Below, piece by piece: positions 1 to 7,214 of a stretch of 64,000 nucleotides of DNA. Source of the stretch: Marinobacter sp. MDS2 (GTDB lineage: Bacteria > Pseudomonadota > Gammaproteobacteria > Pseudomonadales > Oleiphilaceae); assembly GCF_030718085.1 (NCBI RefSeq), contig NZ_JAVAJF010000001.1, positions 2,108,001-2,172,000 on the forward strand. The letters run 5' to 3'. Under the pieces are notes generated by a model that saw only the letters and a list, made by a program, of their open reading frames with translations, made no database searches and was not told the DNA's origin. The translations under genes were made by a program, and so were the position numbers. The number at the start of each line of letters is the position of its first letter. Position 1 is the first letter of the stretch.

Positions 1-141
1 AAAAACGTAGAAGGGCTTTCCGAAGATTTGGCAGAGCAGTGCGCGATGAGCATTGCCGAAAACAAAGACCTGTTCGCGAAAGCCATGAAAAAGCCGGAAT
101 TGCTGGCCGAGGCTGCTGAGCCCGCACCTGCAGAAAGCTGA
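1..141 (+). CDS. C-terminal end of an unidentified protein (partial)
   Basis: The window opens inside a reading frame on the plus strand that stops at TGA 139-141. The visible 46 residues are charged and end in an alanine/proline/glutamate-rich tail (about the last 12 residues). This suggests the soluble end of a cytoplasmic protein. I do not recognise the family, and the missing N-terminal part would be needed to name it. The next gene converges on it from the other strand 29 bp downstream, and I see no clear terminator hairpin between them. Confidence 0.6.
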   Translation, partial: KNVEGLSEDLAEQCAMSIAENKDLFAKAMKKPELLAEAAEPAPAES

Positions 142-170
142 GAGGCCGGTTTAGCTCCAGCCGACGCAAA

Positions 171-899
171 CTAGTCGCGGTTCAGTTCGTAAGCCGCCAT
201 ATTTACAGCTGAGGCAAGGTTCAGGGACTCAATCGCCGCCGCGCCAGGGATGGTGTATCGATGGGCATTGAGTTTGGTTAAGGCCGCGGCAGGTACGCCG
301 CGGGCTTCATTGCCGAACAGGTAACAATCGTGGCTTTGAAAACCGGGCTCTGTAAGGCTGTCGCCGCCGATGTCCAAACAGGCAACACTCGGGTAACGCT
401 GGCCCAGGGCATCTAAACCGATGTCGGTTTCCAGTGGCACATGAAAAATAGCCCCCATGCTGGAGCGAACGACCTTCGGGTTGTATGGGTCAACACTGCC
501 GGGGCTGAGCAGGCAGCGCATGCCACCGAACCAGGCCAGCGTGCGCAAAATGGTGCCAAGGTTGCCGGGGTCCTGCACTTCGTGCAGGTAAACGGCTTTG
601 CCCTCGTTGGCTGAATCGGTGCTGGCGGGGGGAGGCAAAGGAACCACCGCGAGAATGCCTTGTGGGGTTTTGGTGTCTGCCAATTGGGCCATTTGCCGGT
701 CGCTGATCACTTGCTTGGGCCACGGGCTGCGCCAGTCTTCGTAGGCGCTGGTGACAAACAGTTGCGCCCGCTTCCAGTGCGGATTGCTGGCCGCCGCCTT
801 CTCCAGTTCGAGCACCAGGTGCTCGCCTTCCACCAAGAAGTGCCCCAAGGATTGGCGGTATTTCTTTTGATGCAGTTTCTTGATGTCGTCCAGCTTCAC
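171..899 (-). CDS. TrmH/SpoU-family RNA 2'-O-methyltransferase
   Basis: A 242-residue SPOUT-class methyltransferase that would transfer a methyl group from S-adenosylmethionine to a ribose 2'-OH in tRNA or rRNA. The N-terminal ~95 residues fit the substrate-binding region of RlmB-like enzymes. The C-terminal part carries the SpoU motifs in order: QDPGNLGTILRT at 109-120, then the GNEARG motif near residue 195, then the IESLNLA motif near 223, which form the trefoil-knot SAM pocket. Length and motif order match the family. The gene is transcribed divergently from rlmE. The sequence does not show whether the target is rRNA or tRNA, so I give no symbol. Confidence 0.88.
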   Translation of the reverse strand: MKLDDIKKLHQKKYRQSLGHFLVEGEHLVLELEKAAASNPHWKRAQLFVTSAYEDWRSPWPKQVISDRQMAQLADTKTPQGILAVVPLPPPASTDSANEGKAVYLHEVQDPGNLGTILRTLAWFGGMRCLLSPGSVDPYNPKVVRSSMGAIFHVPLETDIGLDALGQRYPSVACLDIGGDSLTEPGFQSHDCYLFGNEARGVPAAALTKLNAHRYTIPGAAAIESLNLASAVNMAAYELNRD

Positions 900-1047
900 G
901 GCAGGTTTCCAGTGTTAAGCGGTGCGTGGCGGTGTGGCGCCATTGTACTGGTGCGTCGGATGCTTGTCAGGCGCTTGGCGGCTTTTGCGGTCGTGTAGGC
1001 AGCGGCGTACAATGGCGCTTTCCCGCAGTAAACAGAAGACTATTCCG

Positions 1048-1671
1048 ATGGCCCGTTCAAAAAGCAGTAACCGCTGGCTCGAAGAGCACGTCAACGACCC
1101 CTTTGTAAAACAGGCTCAGTTGGACGGCTATCGTTCCCGCGCCAGTTATAAGTTGCTGGAAATCAACGACAAAGATCGTCTGATTCAGCCCAACGGTCTG
1201 GTGGTCGATCTTGGTTCGGCGCCGGGCGGATGGTCGCAGGTGGCGGCTAAGCTGGTGGGCCATAAAGGCCGGGTGTTGGCATCGGACATTCTTCCGATGG
1301 ATAACATCGCTGGTGTTGAGTTTATTCAGGGCGATTTCACCGAAGAGTCGGTGTTTGACGAACTGATGGGTGCATTGGATGGCGCCAAAGCCGATGTGGT
1401 GATTTCTGACATGGCACCCAACATCAGCGGCGTGAATGCGGCTGACCAGGCGGCATCTATGTATCTGGTGGAGCTGGCGTTGGACATGGCCTGTCAGGTG
1501 TTGAAACCGAAAGGCAGCTTTGTTGCCAAGGTGTTCCACGGCGAAGGCTACGATGAGTACGTTAAATCGGTGCGCGCCGCTTTTGACAAGGTGTCGGTGC
1601 GTAAGCCGGATTCCTCAAGAGCTCGGTCCCGTGAGGTTTATTTGGTGGCGAAGGGATTCAAGGGCGCCTGA
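1048..1671 (+). CDS. rlmE: 23S rRNA (uridine-2'-O)-methyltransferase RlmE (FtsJ/RrmJ)
   Basis: A 207-residue enzyme that methylates U2552 in the A-loop of 23S rRNA late in 50S assembly. The SAM motif is [15 protein letters not shown] at 52-66. The catalytic tetrad seen in E. coli RlmE (K38, D124, K164, E199) appears here as K35, D121, K161 and E196, each displaced by exactly three residues, which makes the assignment firm. The frame is open upstream to 922, but the ATG at 1048 begins the typical RlmE N-terminus. The yhbY and ftsH neighbours common in other gammaproteobacteria are absent: a SpoU methyltransferase gene lies upstream and a convergent P450 downstream. Confidence 0.95.
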   Translation: MARSKSSNRWLEEHVNDPFVKQAQLDGYRSRASYKLLEINDKDRLIQPNGLVVDLGSAPGGWSQVAAKLVGHKGRVLASDILPMDNIAGVEFIQGDFTEESVFDELMGALDGAKADVVISDMAPNISGVNAADQAASMYLVELALDMACQVLKPKGSFVAKVFHGEGYDEYVKSVRAAFDKVSVRKPDSSRARSREVYLVAKGFKGA

Positions 1672-1686
1672 GCCATTGAATCCCCC

Positions 1687-1720
1687 AAGCTTAGGGCAAT
1701 CAGATTTTCGCCCTAAGCTT
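1687..1720. terminator. Bidirectional hairpin between rlmE and the P450 gene
   Basis: A perfect 11-bp inverted repeat, AAGCTTAGGGC (1687-1697) and GCCCTAAGCTT (1710-1720), with a 12-nt loop. Its right arm is also the last codons of the convergent P450 gene (stop at 1700-1702), so the hairpin overlaps coding sequence. The plus-strand U-tract is poor. It probably ends or stabilises both converging transcripts. Confidence 0.55.
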
Positions 1721-3097
1721 CACCATCATCTTGCTATAGCCGCGCACAAAGTTCGACTGCACGTACTCCGGCTCGCCCAGCACCTCGATATCATCGAAGC
1801 GCTTCAGAATCTCTTCCCAAAGAATCCGCAGCTGCATTTCTGCTAGGCGGTTGCCCATGCAGCGGTGTACGCCAAAGCCAAAGGACAGGTGTTTGCGCAC
1901 GTTCTTGCGGTCGATGATGAACAGATCCGGGTCTTGCTCGAACGCCCGCTCATCGCGGTTGCCGGAGGCGTACCACATCACCACTTTATCGCCTTTCTTG
2001 ATCGTTTTATTGGACAGTTCAATGTCCTGTTTGGCAACCCGCCGCATGTAGGCCAGCGGGGTTTGCCAGCGAATGATTTCAGACACCATGTTGGGAATCA
2101 GGTCGGGGTTTTGTTTGAGCTTGGCGAACTCCTCGGGGAATTGATTCAGCGCCAGTACCCCGCCGGTCATGGAGTTACGGGTGGTGTCGTTGCCGCCCAC
2201 GATCAGCAGCACCATGTTGCCAAGGAATTCCATTGGGCGGTTGATCATGGTGCGGGTGCTCTCGTTGGCCAACAGTAAACTGATGAGATCGAACCCAGGT
2301 TCTTCTCCTGCCGCCTTTCTCGCTTCTTTCTCACGCCACAGCAGAGACATTTGCCTGGCCATGTCGGCTGAAGCCGCGAAGGATTCATCGATGTCTGCGG
2401 TCCCGCCAGTCGATTCGGGCGGTGCAGCCGCCATGTCTGACCAATAGGCCAGTTTGTGGCGTTGTTCATAGGGGAAATCGAACAGCGTGGCCAGCATGCG
2501 TGAGGTCAGATCAATAGACACTGTCTGCACCCAGTCGAAAGGCTCATCGACAGGCAAGTGGTCCAGCACATCCGCTGTCCGGCTGCGAATCAGGCTTTCC
2601 ATTTGCGCCAGATTTTTCGGTGCCACCACGCCCTGAACTGCTTGGCGCTGAACATCGTGCTTGGGTGGGTCCATGGCGATGAAGGTTTCGATCTCCAGAC
2701 CGGGTGGTGGTGGGCCGAGGGAAATGATGGGCTCGGCGGAAAACAGATCGTGGTGGGTATCCACGAACATGATGTCTTCGTAGCGGGTTACCGACCAGAA
2801 AGGGCCAAAAGGACTGTTCTTCTGATAGTGCACCGGGCACTCGTCTCTCAATCGTTTGAAGTAGGAGTGCCATAGGCCTTGCCGGTACAGGAACGGGTTG
2901 CTGACATCGATGTCTTCCAATGCCAGCGACGACACGTCGGGTAGGGGAACCTCTTTGAAAACGGGCGGCTGTTCACGCTTTCCTACGCGTTTCTTGAGAT
3001 TTTGAAACGTGTGCATGCCTTTGATTTGCCAGTGGATAGGTACCGCGGCAGCGGCTTTGTTCGCGACCGGCTCAAGGAAAGGGCTTAATAAACTCAT
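1700..3097 (-). CDS. Cytochrome P450 of the CYP153A family (alkane/fatty acid terminal hydroxylase)
   Basis: A 465-residue soluble P450. CYP153A enzymes insert oxygen at the terminal carbon of medium-chain alkanes and fatty acids, using electrons from a [2Fe-2S] ferredoxin and its reductase. Visible marks are the I-helix oxygen-activation motif GGNDTTRNS, the ETR-type K-helix region (SEIIRWQTP), and the haem loop FGFGVHRCMG with the thiolate ligand Cys413. Stretches such as LALEDIDVSNPFLYRQG closely resemble the Marinobacter aquaeolei CYP153A from memory. The ATG at 3097 follows a strong CGGAGG ribosome site. The ferredoxin gene lies 65 bp upstream on the same strand. No ferredoxin reductase gene follows in this window. 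Confidence 0.93.
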   Translation of the reverse strand: MSLLSPFLEPVANKAAAAVPIHWQIKGMHTFQNLKKRVGKREQPPVFKEVPLPDVSSLALEDIDVSNPFLYRQGLWHSYFKRLRDECPVHYQKNSPFGPFWSVTRYEDIMFVDTHHDLFSAEPIISLGPPPPGLEIETFIAMDPPKHDVQRQAVQGVVAPKNLAQMESLIRSRTADVLDHLPVDEPFDWVQTVSIDLTSRMLATLFDFPYEQRHKLAYWSDMAAAPPESTGGTADIDESFAASADMARQMSLLWREKEARKAAGEEPGFDLISLLLANESTRTMINRPMEFLGNMVLLIVGGNDTTRNSMTGGVLALNQFPEEFAKLKQNPDLIPNMVSEIIRWQTPLAYMRRVAKQDIELSNKTIKKGDKVVMWYASGNRDERAFEQDPDLFIIDRKNVRKHLSFGFGVHRCMGNRLAEMQLRILWEEILKRFDDIEVLGEPEYVQSNFVRGYSKMMVKLRAKI

Positions 3098-3162
3098 GCA
3101 AACCTCCGGGGTCAGCTTTCTTATAAGGGTGTCATCGTCGATCTGAAATCGGGTGCGCCGGT

Positions 3163-3483
3163 TTACATCTGGAATTCGGGTAACCGTACGACCAGCCCAT
3201 CGAGGGACTCCGAGAGCGTGATCTGACAGGCCAAACGGGAGGTCTCGGATTGCTCAGGGGTGAGCTGTAGCATCCCCAGTTCGTCTGCGTTGATGTTTCC
3301 GGTGGCCTGTATCCACCCGTTATCGACTATGACGTGGCACGTGCCGCAGGCGCAGGCTCCGCCGCAGTCTGCGTCGATTCCGGGTACCCCGTTTTCGACC
3401 GCCGCTTGCATCAGAGATTGGCCCTCCTCGATCTCGACCACGTGTGCTGTGCCCGTGTGTTCAATAAATGTGATCTGCCCCAT
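3163..3483 (-). CDS. [2Fe-2S] ferredoxin, adrenodoxin/putidaredoxin type, partner of CYP153
   Basis: A 106-residue ferredoxin that would carry single electrons from a reductase to the P450 encoded immediately downstream. The cluster ligands follow the vertebrate/bacterial P450-ferredoxin pattern C-x5-C-x2-C plus a distant cysteine: Cys40, Cys46, Cys49 and Cys86, with an extra Cys44 common in this group. I use ATG 3483, preceded by GGGGTG; a GTG two codons earlier (3489) is also possible. Gene order ferredoxin then P450 on one strand indicates co-transcription from the intergenic region shared with the divergent AraC gene. Confidence 0.92.
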   Translation of the reverse strand: MGQITFIEHTGTAHVVEIEEGQSLMQAAVENGVPGIDADCGGACACGTCHVIVDNGWIQATGNINADELGMLQLTPEQSETSRLACQITLSESLDGLVVRLPEFQM

Positions 3484-3557
3484 AGTCACCCCGCCGGTGT
3501 TGTTTCAAGGAATGGTTGTTCCAGGTTCAGACTACGTTTTGCTGAGAGCTTCAGGCA

Positions 3558-3586
3558 GGTCATTACTTGACAGGCGGGGGTCATTA
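3558..3586. promoter_or_regulatory. Direct repeat pair, candidate AraC-family operator
   Basis: GGTCATTA occurs at 3558-3565 and again at 3579-3586, a start-to-start distance of 21 bp or two helical turns. The match extends loosely to GGTCATTAxxxGA. The pair lies in the 177-bp region between the ferredoxin-CYP153 operon and the divergent AraC-type gene. Same-face direct half-sites with 21-bp spacing are the usual arrangement for AraC-family activators. The regulator assignment is inferred from position only. Confidence 0.5.
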
Positions 3587-3660
3587 AAAGACTCTTGGTT
3601 AATGTGTGACCTGTATGGTGCCTGAATACTTAACGCCGACTAACCGATACAAGAATAATT

Positions 3661-4710
3661 ATGAGCGTTGTTAACCTGGATGTGCCCAGCATTCCTTCCA
3701 GCTATAGCCGTTTAGCCGCCAGACAATTAGGCCTGCAGTCCCGTGATGTGTCGGAACTGTTGGCAGGCACTCGGCTGTCGGTGGATCAATTTCTCGAAGA
3801 GAGCACCTTGCTAAGTGCCCACCAACAACTGCGGATTCTGAAAAACTGTCTGCGGATCGCGAATGACGAGCTGTTTGGTTTGCAGCTGGGGCAAAGGCTG
3901 ACGTCACCAACTCACGGCGCCCTGGGTTTTCTGGTCAACAGCAGCCCGGATTTGCTCGCTGCTCTGAAAGCGTTCCAGGCCTTTTTGCCAACACGCATGA
4001 ATCTGGCCCAGCTTGAGATAGTGGTTGAGGGAGAGTGGCTGGCGCTGAGCTGCAAATTCGATATGGAGCTTGAAGAAGCGCTTCTGCGCCTTCTCAGTGA
4101 AATTTTCACGGTGAGTTTCTTCGATACGGCCGAATTTATCGTCGGGCGGCCGTTGAGCGAGGCAAGCATCTGTTTTATGCATGAGCAACCCGATTACGCT
4201 GCGCACTATGAAGCCTTTATTCCAGCAACGATTGAGTTTGGAGCCGACGCCTACGTGCTGAAAGTCCCGCTGGCGGTTTGCAAGATTCAGAATGCCTCCG
4301 CGAATCATGAAAGCTATATGATGGCGCTGAAGCATTGCGAAGCCATGTTGGAACAATTGAATTCGAATACGAGCAGTTGCCAATATCAGCTTCAGAAGAT
4401 GATGTTGTCGCATCCGCCCGGTGTGCTGAGCGAAGAAGAAGCGGCCGCGGCCATGTTTATCTGTAAGCGCACCCTCGCTCGCAGGCTGAAACAGGAAGGC
4501 ACCAGCTTCAGGCAGGTGAGGGATGAAATTCTGTCGCAACAGGCGAAGGGGTATTTGCTGGACAGCCAGTTGCCGGTCGAGGCGATCGCCGAGCTATTGA
4601 ATTACCACGACAGTGCCAATTTCCGGCGAGCGTTCAAGCGCTGGTTCAATTTGACGCCGGATCAGTATCGCCGTCAGCACGGGGCGCCTGAGGGCGGCTG
4701 GAGGACCTGA
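3661..4710 (+). CDS. AraC-family transcriptional regulator, likely controlling CYP153
   Basis: A 349-residue regulator. The N-terminal ~200 residues fit the arabinose-binding-like ligand domain of the OruR/ArgR-type AraC group. The C-terminal ~100 residues form the double helix-turn-helix: the first near SEEEAAAAMFICKRTLARRL, the second in AIAELLNYHDSANFRRAFKR, with the typical GxxxxxxFxRxFKRxxxxTPxxYR ending. Divergent orientation to the ferredoxin-P450 operon suggests it activates alkane hydroxylation in response to a hydrocarbon or fatty-acid ligand (inference). The ATG at 3661 has a weak ribosome site. Its last 65 bp overlap the 3' end of a second AraC gene on the other strand. Confidence 0.85.
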   Translation: MSVVNLDVPSIPSSYSRLAARQLGLQSRDVSELLAGTRLSVDQFLEESTLLSAHQQLRILKNCLRIANDELFGLQLGQRLTSPTHGALGFLVNSSPDLLAALKAFQAFLPTRMNLAQLEIVVEGEWLALSCKFDMELEEALLRLLSEIFTVSFFDTAEFIVGRPLSEASICFMHEQPDYAAHYEAFIPATIEFGADAYVLKVPLAVCKIQNASANHESYMMALKHCEAMLEQLNSNTSSCQYQLQKMMLSHPPGVLSEEEAAAAMFICKRTLARRLKQEGTSFRQVRDEILSQQAKGYLLDSQLPVEAIAELLNYHDSANFRRAFKRWFNLTPDQYRRQHGAPEGGWRT

Positions 4711-5725
4711 CCTGCGGGTTTTGCCGCCTATATTCGCCCGGTGATTGCCCAATCCATCGCCGAAAGGCTCGGGTGAAGCTGGCGGTGTCGGTATAGCCGA
4801 GGTGAATGGCCAGCTCATCCAGTTTCATGTCGCTGCCCGAGAGTATCTGTGTGGCCGCCTGGCGGCGCTCTTCTTCGACGATGGCCCGGAAGCTCGCCCC
4901 TTCCTGCTCCAGTTTCCGGCGCAGGGTGCGTGGTGACAGGGCCAGATGGCTGGCGACTTCATCCAGTGTGGCCACCAGTCCGAGCGAACCAAGCACCTGT
5001 TGCCTTACCTGACCGGCAAGACCACTGGTTTGTCGCTGCTCCAGCTGGAACCGACATTGATCATCCAGCATGCGAACGAGACGGGAACTAAAGGTCGGTA
5101 GAGGCTGGTCAGCAGCGTCGGCGGAAACCAGAATCGCGTTGCGGTCACTGTTAAATCGGGGGGTTACCCCCATGGTGTCGGCGATCAGTTTTGCGTAATC
5201 GGGGGCAGGCCCCTGAAATTCGGCTGCACAGATACTCAGGCCCGACAAGCTGAGCTCTTTCAGCAAGTTAACGCCGGTGGCCAGATCACGTTCCAATAAA
5301 AACTGGCGTAAATGTGGGGGGATGGGTTCTGGATCCAGTCCGATTCCGAAACAGCCGTTTTCCTCAAAGGTGAACATTCGGCAGTAGGCTGTGCTTAGTG
5401 GTAAATAGCGCAGAGCGGTGTTGGCCGCATCCCGTAAGCTTCGGCTTGTGCGCAACGCAAACCCCCAGACTCCGAACGTCGCGACGTTGTATTGCAGGCC
5501 GAGCTTGAACCCCAGGGCCGGCGTGTCGGGGAGCGCCTGAATCAAATTCTCGATCAGGCGCATTTCCTGTTCCCGGGCAATCAATGCTTCCCCGTCGAAA
5601 AGGGTGCCTGGCGTGATTGCGGTTCCATGCAGACAAGTATCGGCCCCCACGCCTAGGCTGGCAGCGAAGTTGATCATGACCTGACTGATGGCAATTGGGT
5701 GAAGCGTGGATTCTTGTTTTAGCAT
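4646..5725 (-). CDS. AraC-family transcriptional regulator, likely controlling the desaturase
   Basis: A 359-residue paralogue-like regulator of the same OruR/AraC architecture: N-terminal ligand domain of ~220 residues and a C-terminal double helix-turn-helix containing LDEVASHLALSPRTLRRKL and LAIHLGYTDTASFTRAFRRW. The frame continues upstream to 5914, but the ATG at 5725 gives the expected length and avoids overlap with the divergent desaturase gene. It ends with a ~30-residue arginine/serine/proline-rich tail, most of which is encoded in the 65 bp shared with the convergent AraC gene. Position suggests it regulates the desaturase; the ligand is unknown. Confidence 0.85.
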   Translation of the reverse strand: MLKQESTLHPIAISQVMINFAASLGVGADTCLHGTAITPGTLFDGEALIAREQEMRLIENLIQALPDTPALGFKLGLQYNVATFGVWGFALRTSRSLRDAANTALRYLPLSTAYCRMFTFEENGCFGIGLDPEPIPPHLRQFLLERDLATGVNLLKELSLSGLSICAAEFQGPAPDYAKLIADTMGVTPRFNSDRNAILVSADAADQPLPTFSSRLVRMLDDQCRFQLEQRQTSGLAGQVRQQVLGSLGLVATLDEVASHLALSPRTLRRKLEQEGASFRAIVEEERRQAATQILSGSDMKLDELAIHLGYTDTASFTRAFRRWIGQSPGEYRRQNPQVRSSSRPQAPRADGDTDPASN

Positions 5726-5761
5726 GGGCAAAGTGTATCGGTTTCGGTGAGTGCATGGTAC

Positions 5762-5795
5762 TTGGCCTAAAGAGTCCCGCGATTGGCCAAAGATG
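5762..5795. promoter_or_regulatory. Direct repeat pair, candidate AraC-family operator upstream of the desaturase
   Basis: TTGGCCTAAAGAG starts at 5762 and TTGGCCAAAGATG at 5783, again exactly 21 bp apart. The pair sits in the 139-bp region between the second AraC gene and the divergent desaturase. The core differs from the GGTCATTA pair upstream of the ferredoxin, which would fit two related regulators with distinct sites. Confidence 0.48.
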
Positions 5796-5864
5796 CCCTT
5801 GGGCAATGTGTCGCGGGTGACTAGATTGAAGGGGTGTTCGAATCCTTCCCATGAGACCGGAGCT

Positions 5865-6752
5865 ATGTCGCACGATACAAAGAATCCAAACCGCGAGGCG
5901 GTGGAATTTGCCAAACGTTATATGGGCGAGATGGCGTGGCCAACGATGGTACTGGTTGTTCTGGTGCTAACGGGCTACGTGACCGGGCTGTGGTTGTTTG
6001 CGATTGGCTGGCTGAACCCGGTGCCGGCGGTGCTGGTGCTGGCGGCGTTAACGTACATGTCTTATACCCCGGTGCACGAGGCTGTGCACGGCAATATTCA
6101 CGGCAAACACGAGAATTTGCGCTGGCTAAACGACGCTTGTGGCTATCTGATGGCCCCGCTGATTGCTATTCCGTATGCATCCCATCGCCTCGAGCACATG
6201 ACTCACCACCGGTACACCAATCAGCCGGACAAAGATCCCGATTATATGATCAGCGGAATGGGTAGGGGGTTGATGGGTGCTGTGGTGACTGTTTTCCGCT
6301 TTCTCTGGCTACAAAACACGTTCTTTTTTCGCACACACTGGCGCAAAGCGACCCTCAAAGAACGGTGGATCTATGGCACCGAAATTTTGATTTCACTGGG
6401 CTGGCGCGTGGCTTTTGTCGTGATGACGGATGTGGCCTATGCCGGTTGGGTGCTGTTTGTGAGTTATTTTATGGGCGGCTTTTTTACCGCCTACTGGTTT
6501 GCCTATCGGCCGCACATTCCCTATCAGGATCCGGCCCGTTACCGAAACACCAACAGCTTGATCATGCCGGTCTGGATGAAACCGTTGGGCTGGTTCTGGT
6601 TAGGGCAAAATTTGCACTCCATTCATCACCTGTTTCCGCGGGTACCATTTTATCGTTACCAGGCACTGCATAATGACATAGAGCCGATTTTGCGAGAGCA
6701 GGGCACCCCGATTGTGGGGATATTCAGCAGAAAGCCAGTGCCCGAACGGTAG
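5865..6752 (+). CDS. Membrane fatty acid desaturase-family protein (histidine-box di-iron)
   Basis: A 295-residue integral membrane di-iron enzyme. Hydrophobic segments lie near residues 27-68, and the three histidine clusters are present: HEAVH at 71-75 (extended by His79), HRLEHMTHH at 107-115, and HSIHH near the C-terminus before PRVPFYRYQALH. This is the pattern of acyl-lipid desaturases and related carotenoid hydroxylases, so the substrate is uncertain. ATG 5865 is preceded by CGGAGCT; an upstream in-frame extension to 5751 has no membrane or family character. Divergence from an AraC regulator, beside the alkane hydroxylase locus, makes a role in lipid or hydrocarbon metabolism likely. 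Confidence 0.82.
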   Translation: MSHDTKNPNREAVEFAKRYMGEMAWPTMVLVVLVLTGYVTGLWLFAIGWLNPVPAVLVLAALTYMSYTPVHEAVHGNIHGKHENLRWLNDACGYLMAPLIAIPYASHRLEHMTHHRYTNQPDKDPDYMISGMGRGLMGAVVTVFRFLWLQNTFFFRTHWRKATLKERWIYGTEILISLGWRVAFVVMTDVAYAGWVLFVSYFMGGFFTAYWFAYRPHIPYQDPARYRNTNSLIMPVWMKPLGWFWLGQNLHSIHHLFPRVPFYRYQALHNDIEPILREQGTPIVGIFSRKPVPER

Positions 6753-6783
6753 GCATGGGCTACCGCCGGGCTACAGCTGCTGT

Positions 6784-7202
6784 TTAATCCGGTAATAAAA
6801 CACGATAAAGCTTGCTGAGTAACGCGCCATCAAGCAGCGTGAATAATGGAGTGTCCAGTGTGGTCACCCCTGACCACTGTTGGTTCCAGCTGCGGGAACA
6901 TCGCCAGGTGATCAATAGGCCGTTGCTTCGGTCGTAGTCGAGGCACTTACCGTTCGCCTTGTTACGCAGTTGCAGCAATTCTTCTTATAGGCCCAGCGCT
7001 GGTCGGCCCTGTCATCGCGACAAATAGACAACCCGACGCGATTGCCCGTTGGCGTTAAGCACTGCCAAGGAGCCGGGCATCGTCTGGTTGGACGGTACAC
7101 GTCACTCCGCAGGGAATTTCTCGGGTAATGATGGAAATGAGAGTGGTAACTGGCTAAATTCGGTTGAGTAGTTAGCGTTTTTAATAAGAGCCAAGACATC
7201 AT
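6784..7202 (-). pseudogene. Frameshifted remnant of a ricin-type beta-trefoil lectin domain protein
   Basis: Two minus-strand frames together encode lectin-like repeats. One (from 7202) contains QCLTPTGNRVGLSIC followed by DQRWAY; the other (ending 6784) contains NKANGKCLDYDRSNG followed by NQQWSG. The paired QxW motifs and GKCLD blocks are characteristic of ricin B repeats. The two halves join only with a frame change near 6985. A third frame upstream (about 7085-7190) looks protein-like but also breaks. I infer a decayed carbohydrate-binding protein without a functional start. It abuts the histidine kinase gene head-to-head. Confidence 0.6.
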
Positions 7203-7214
7203 TTGAGAGTATCA

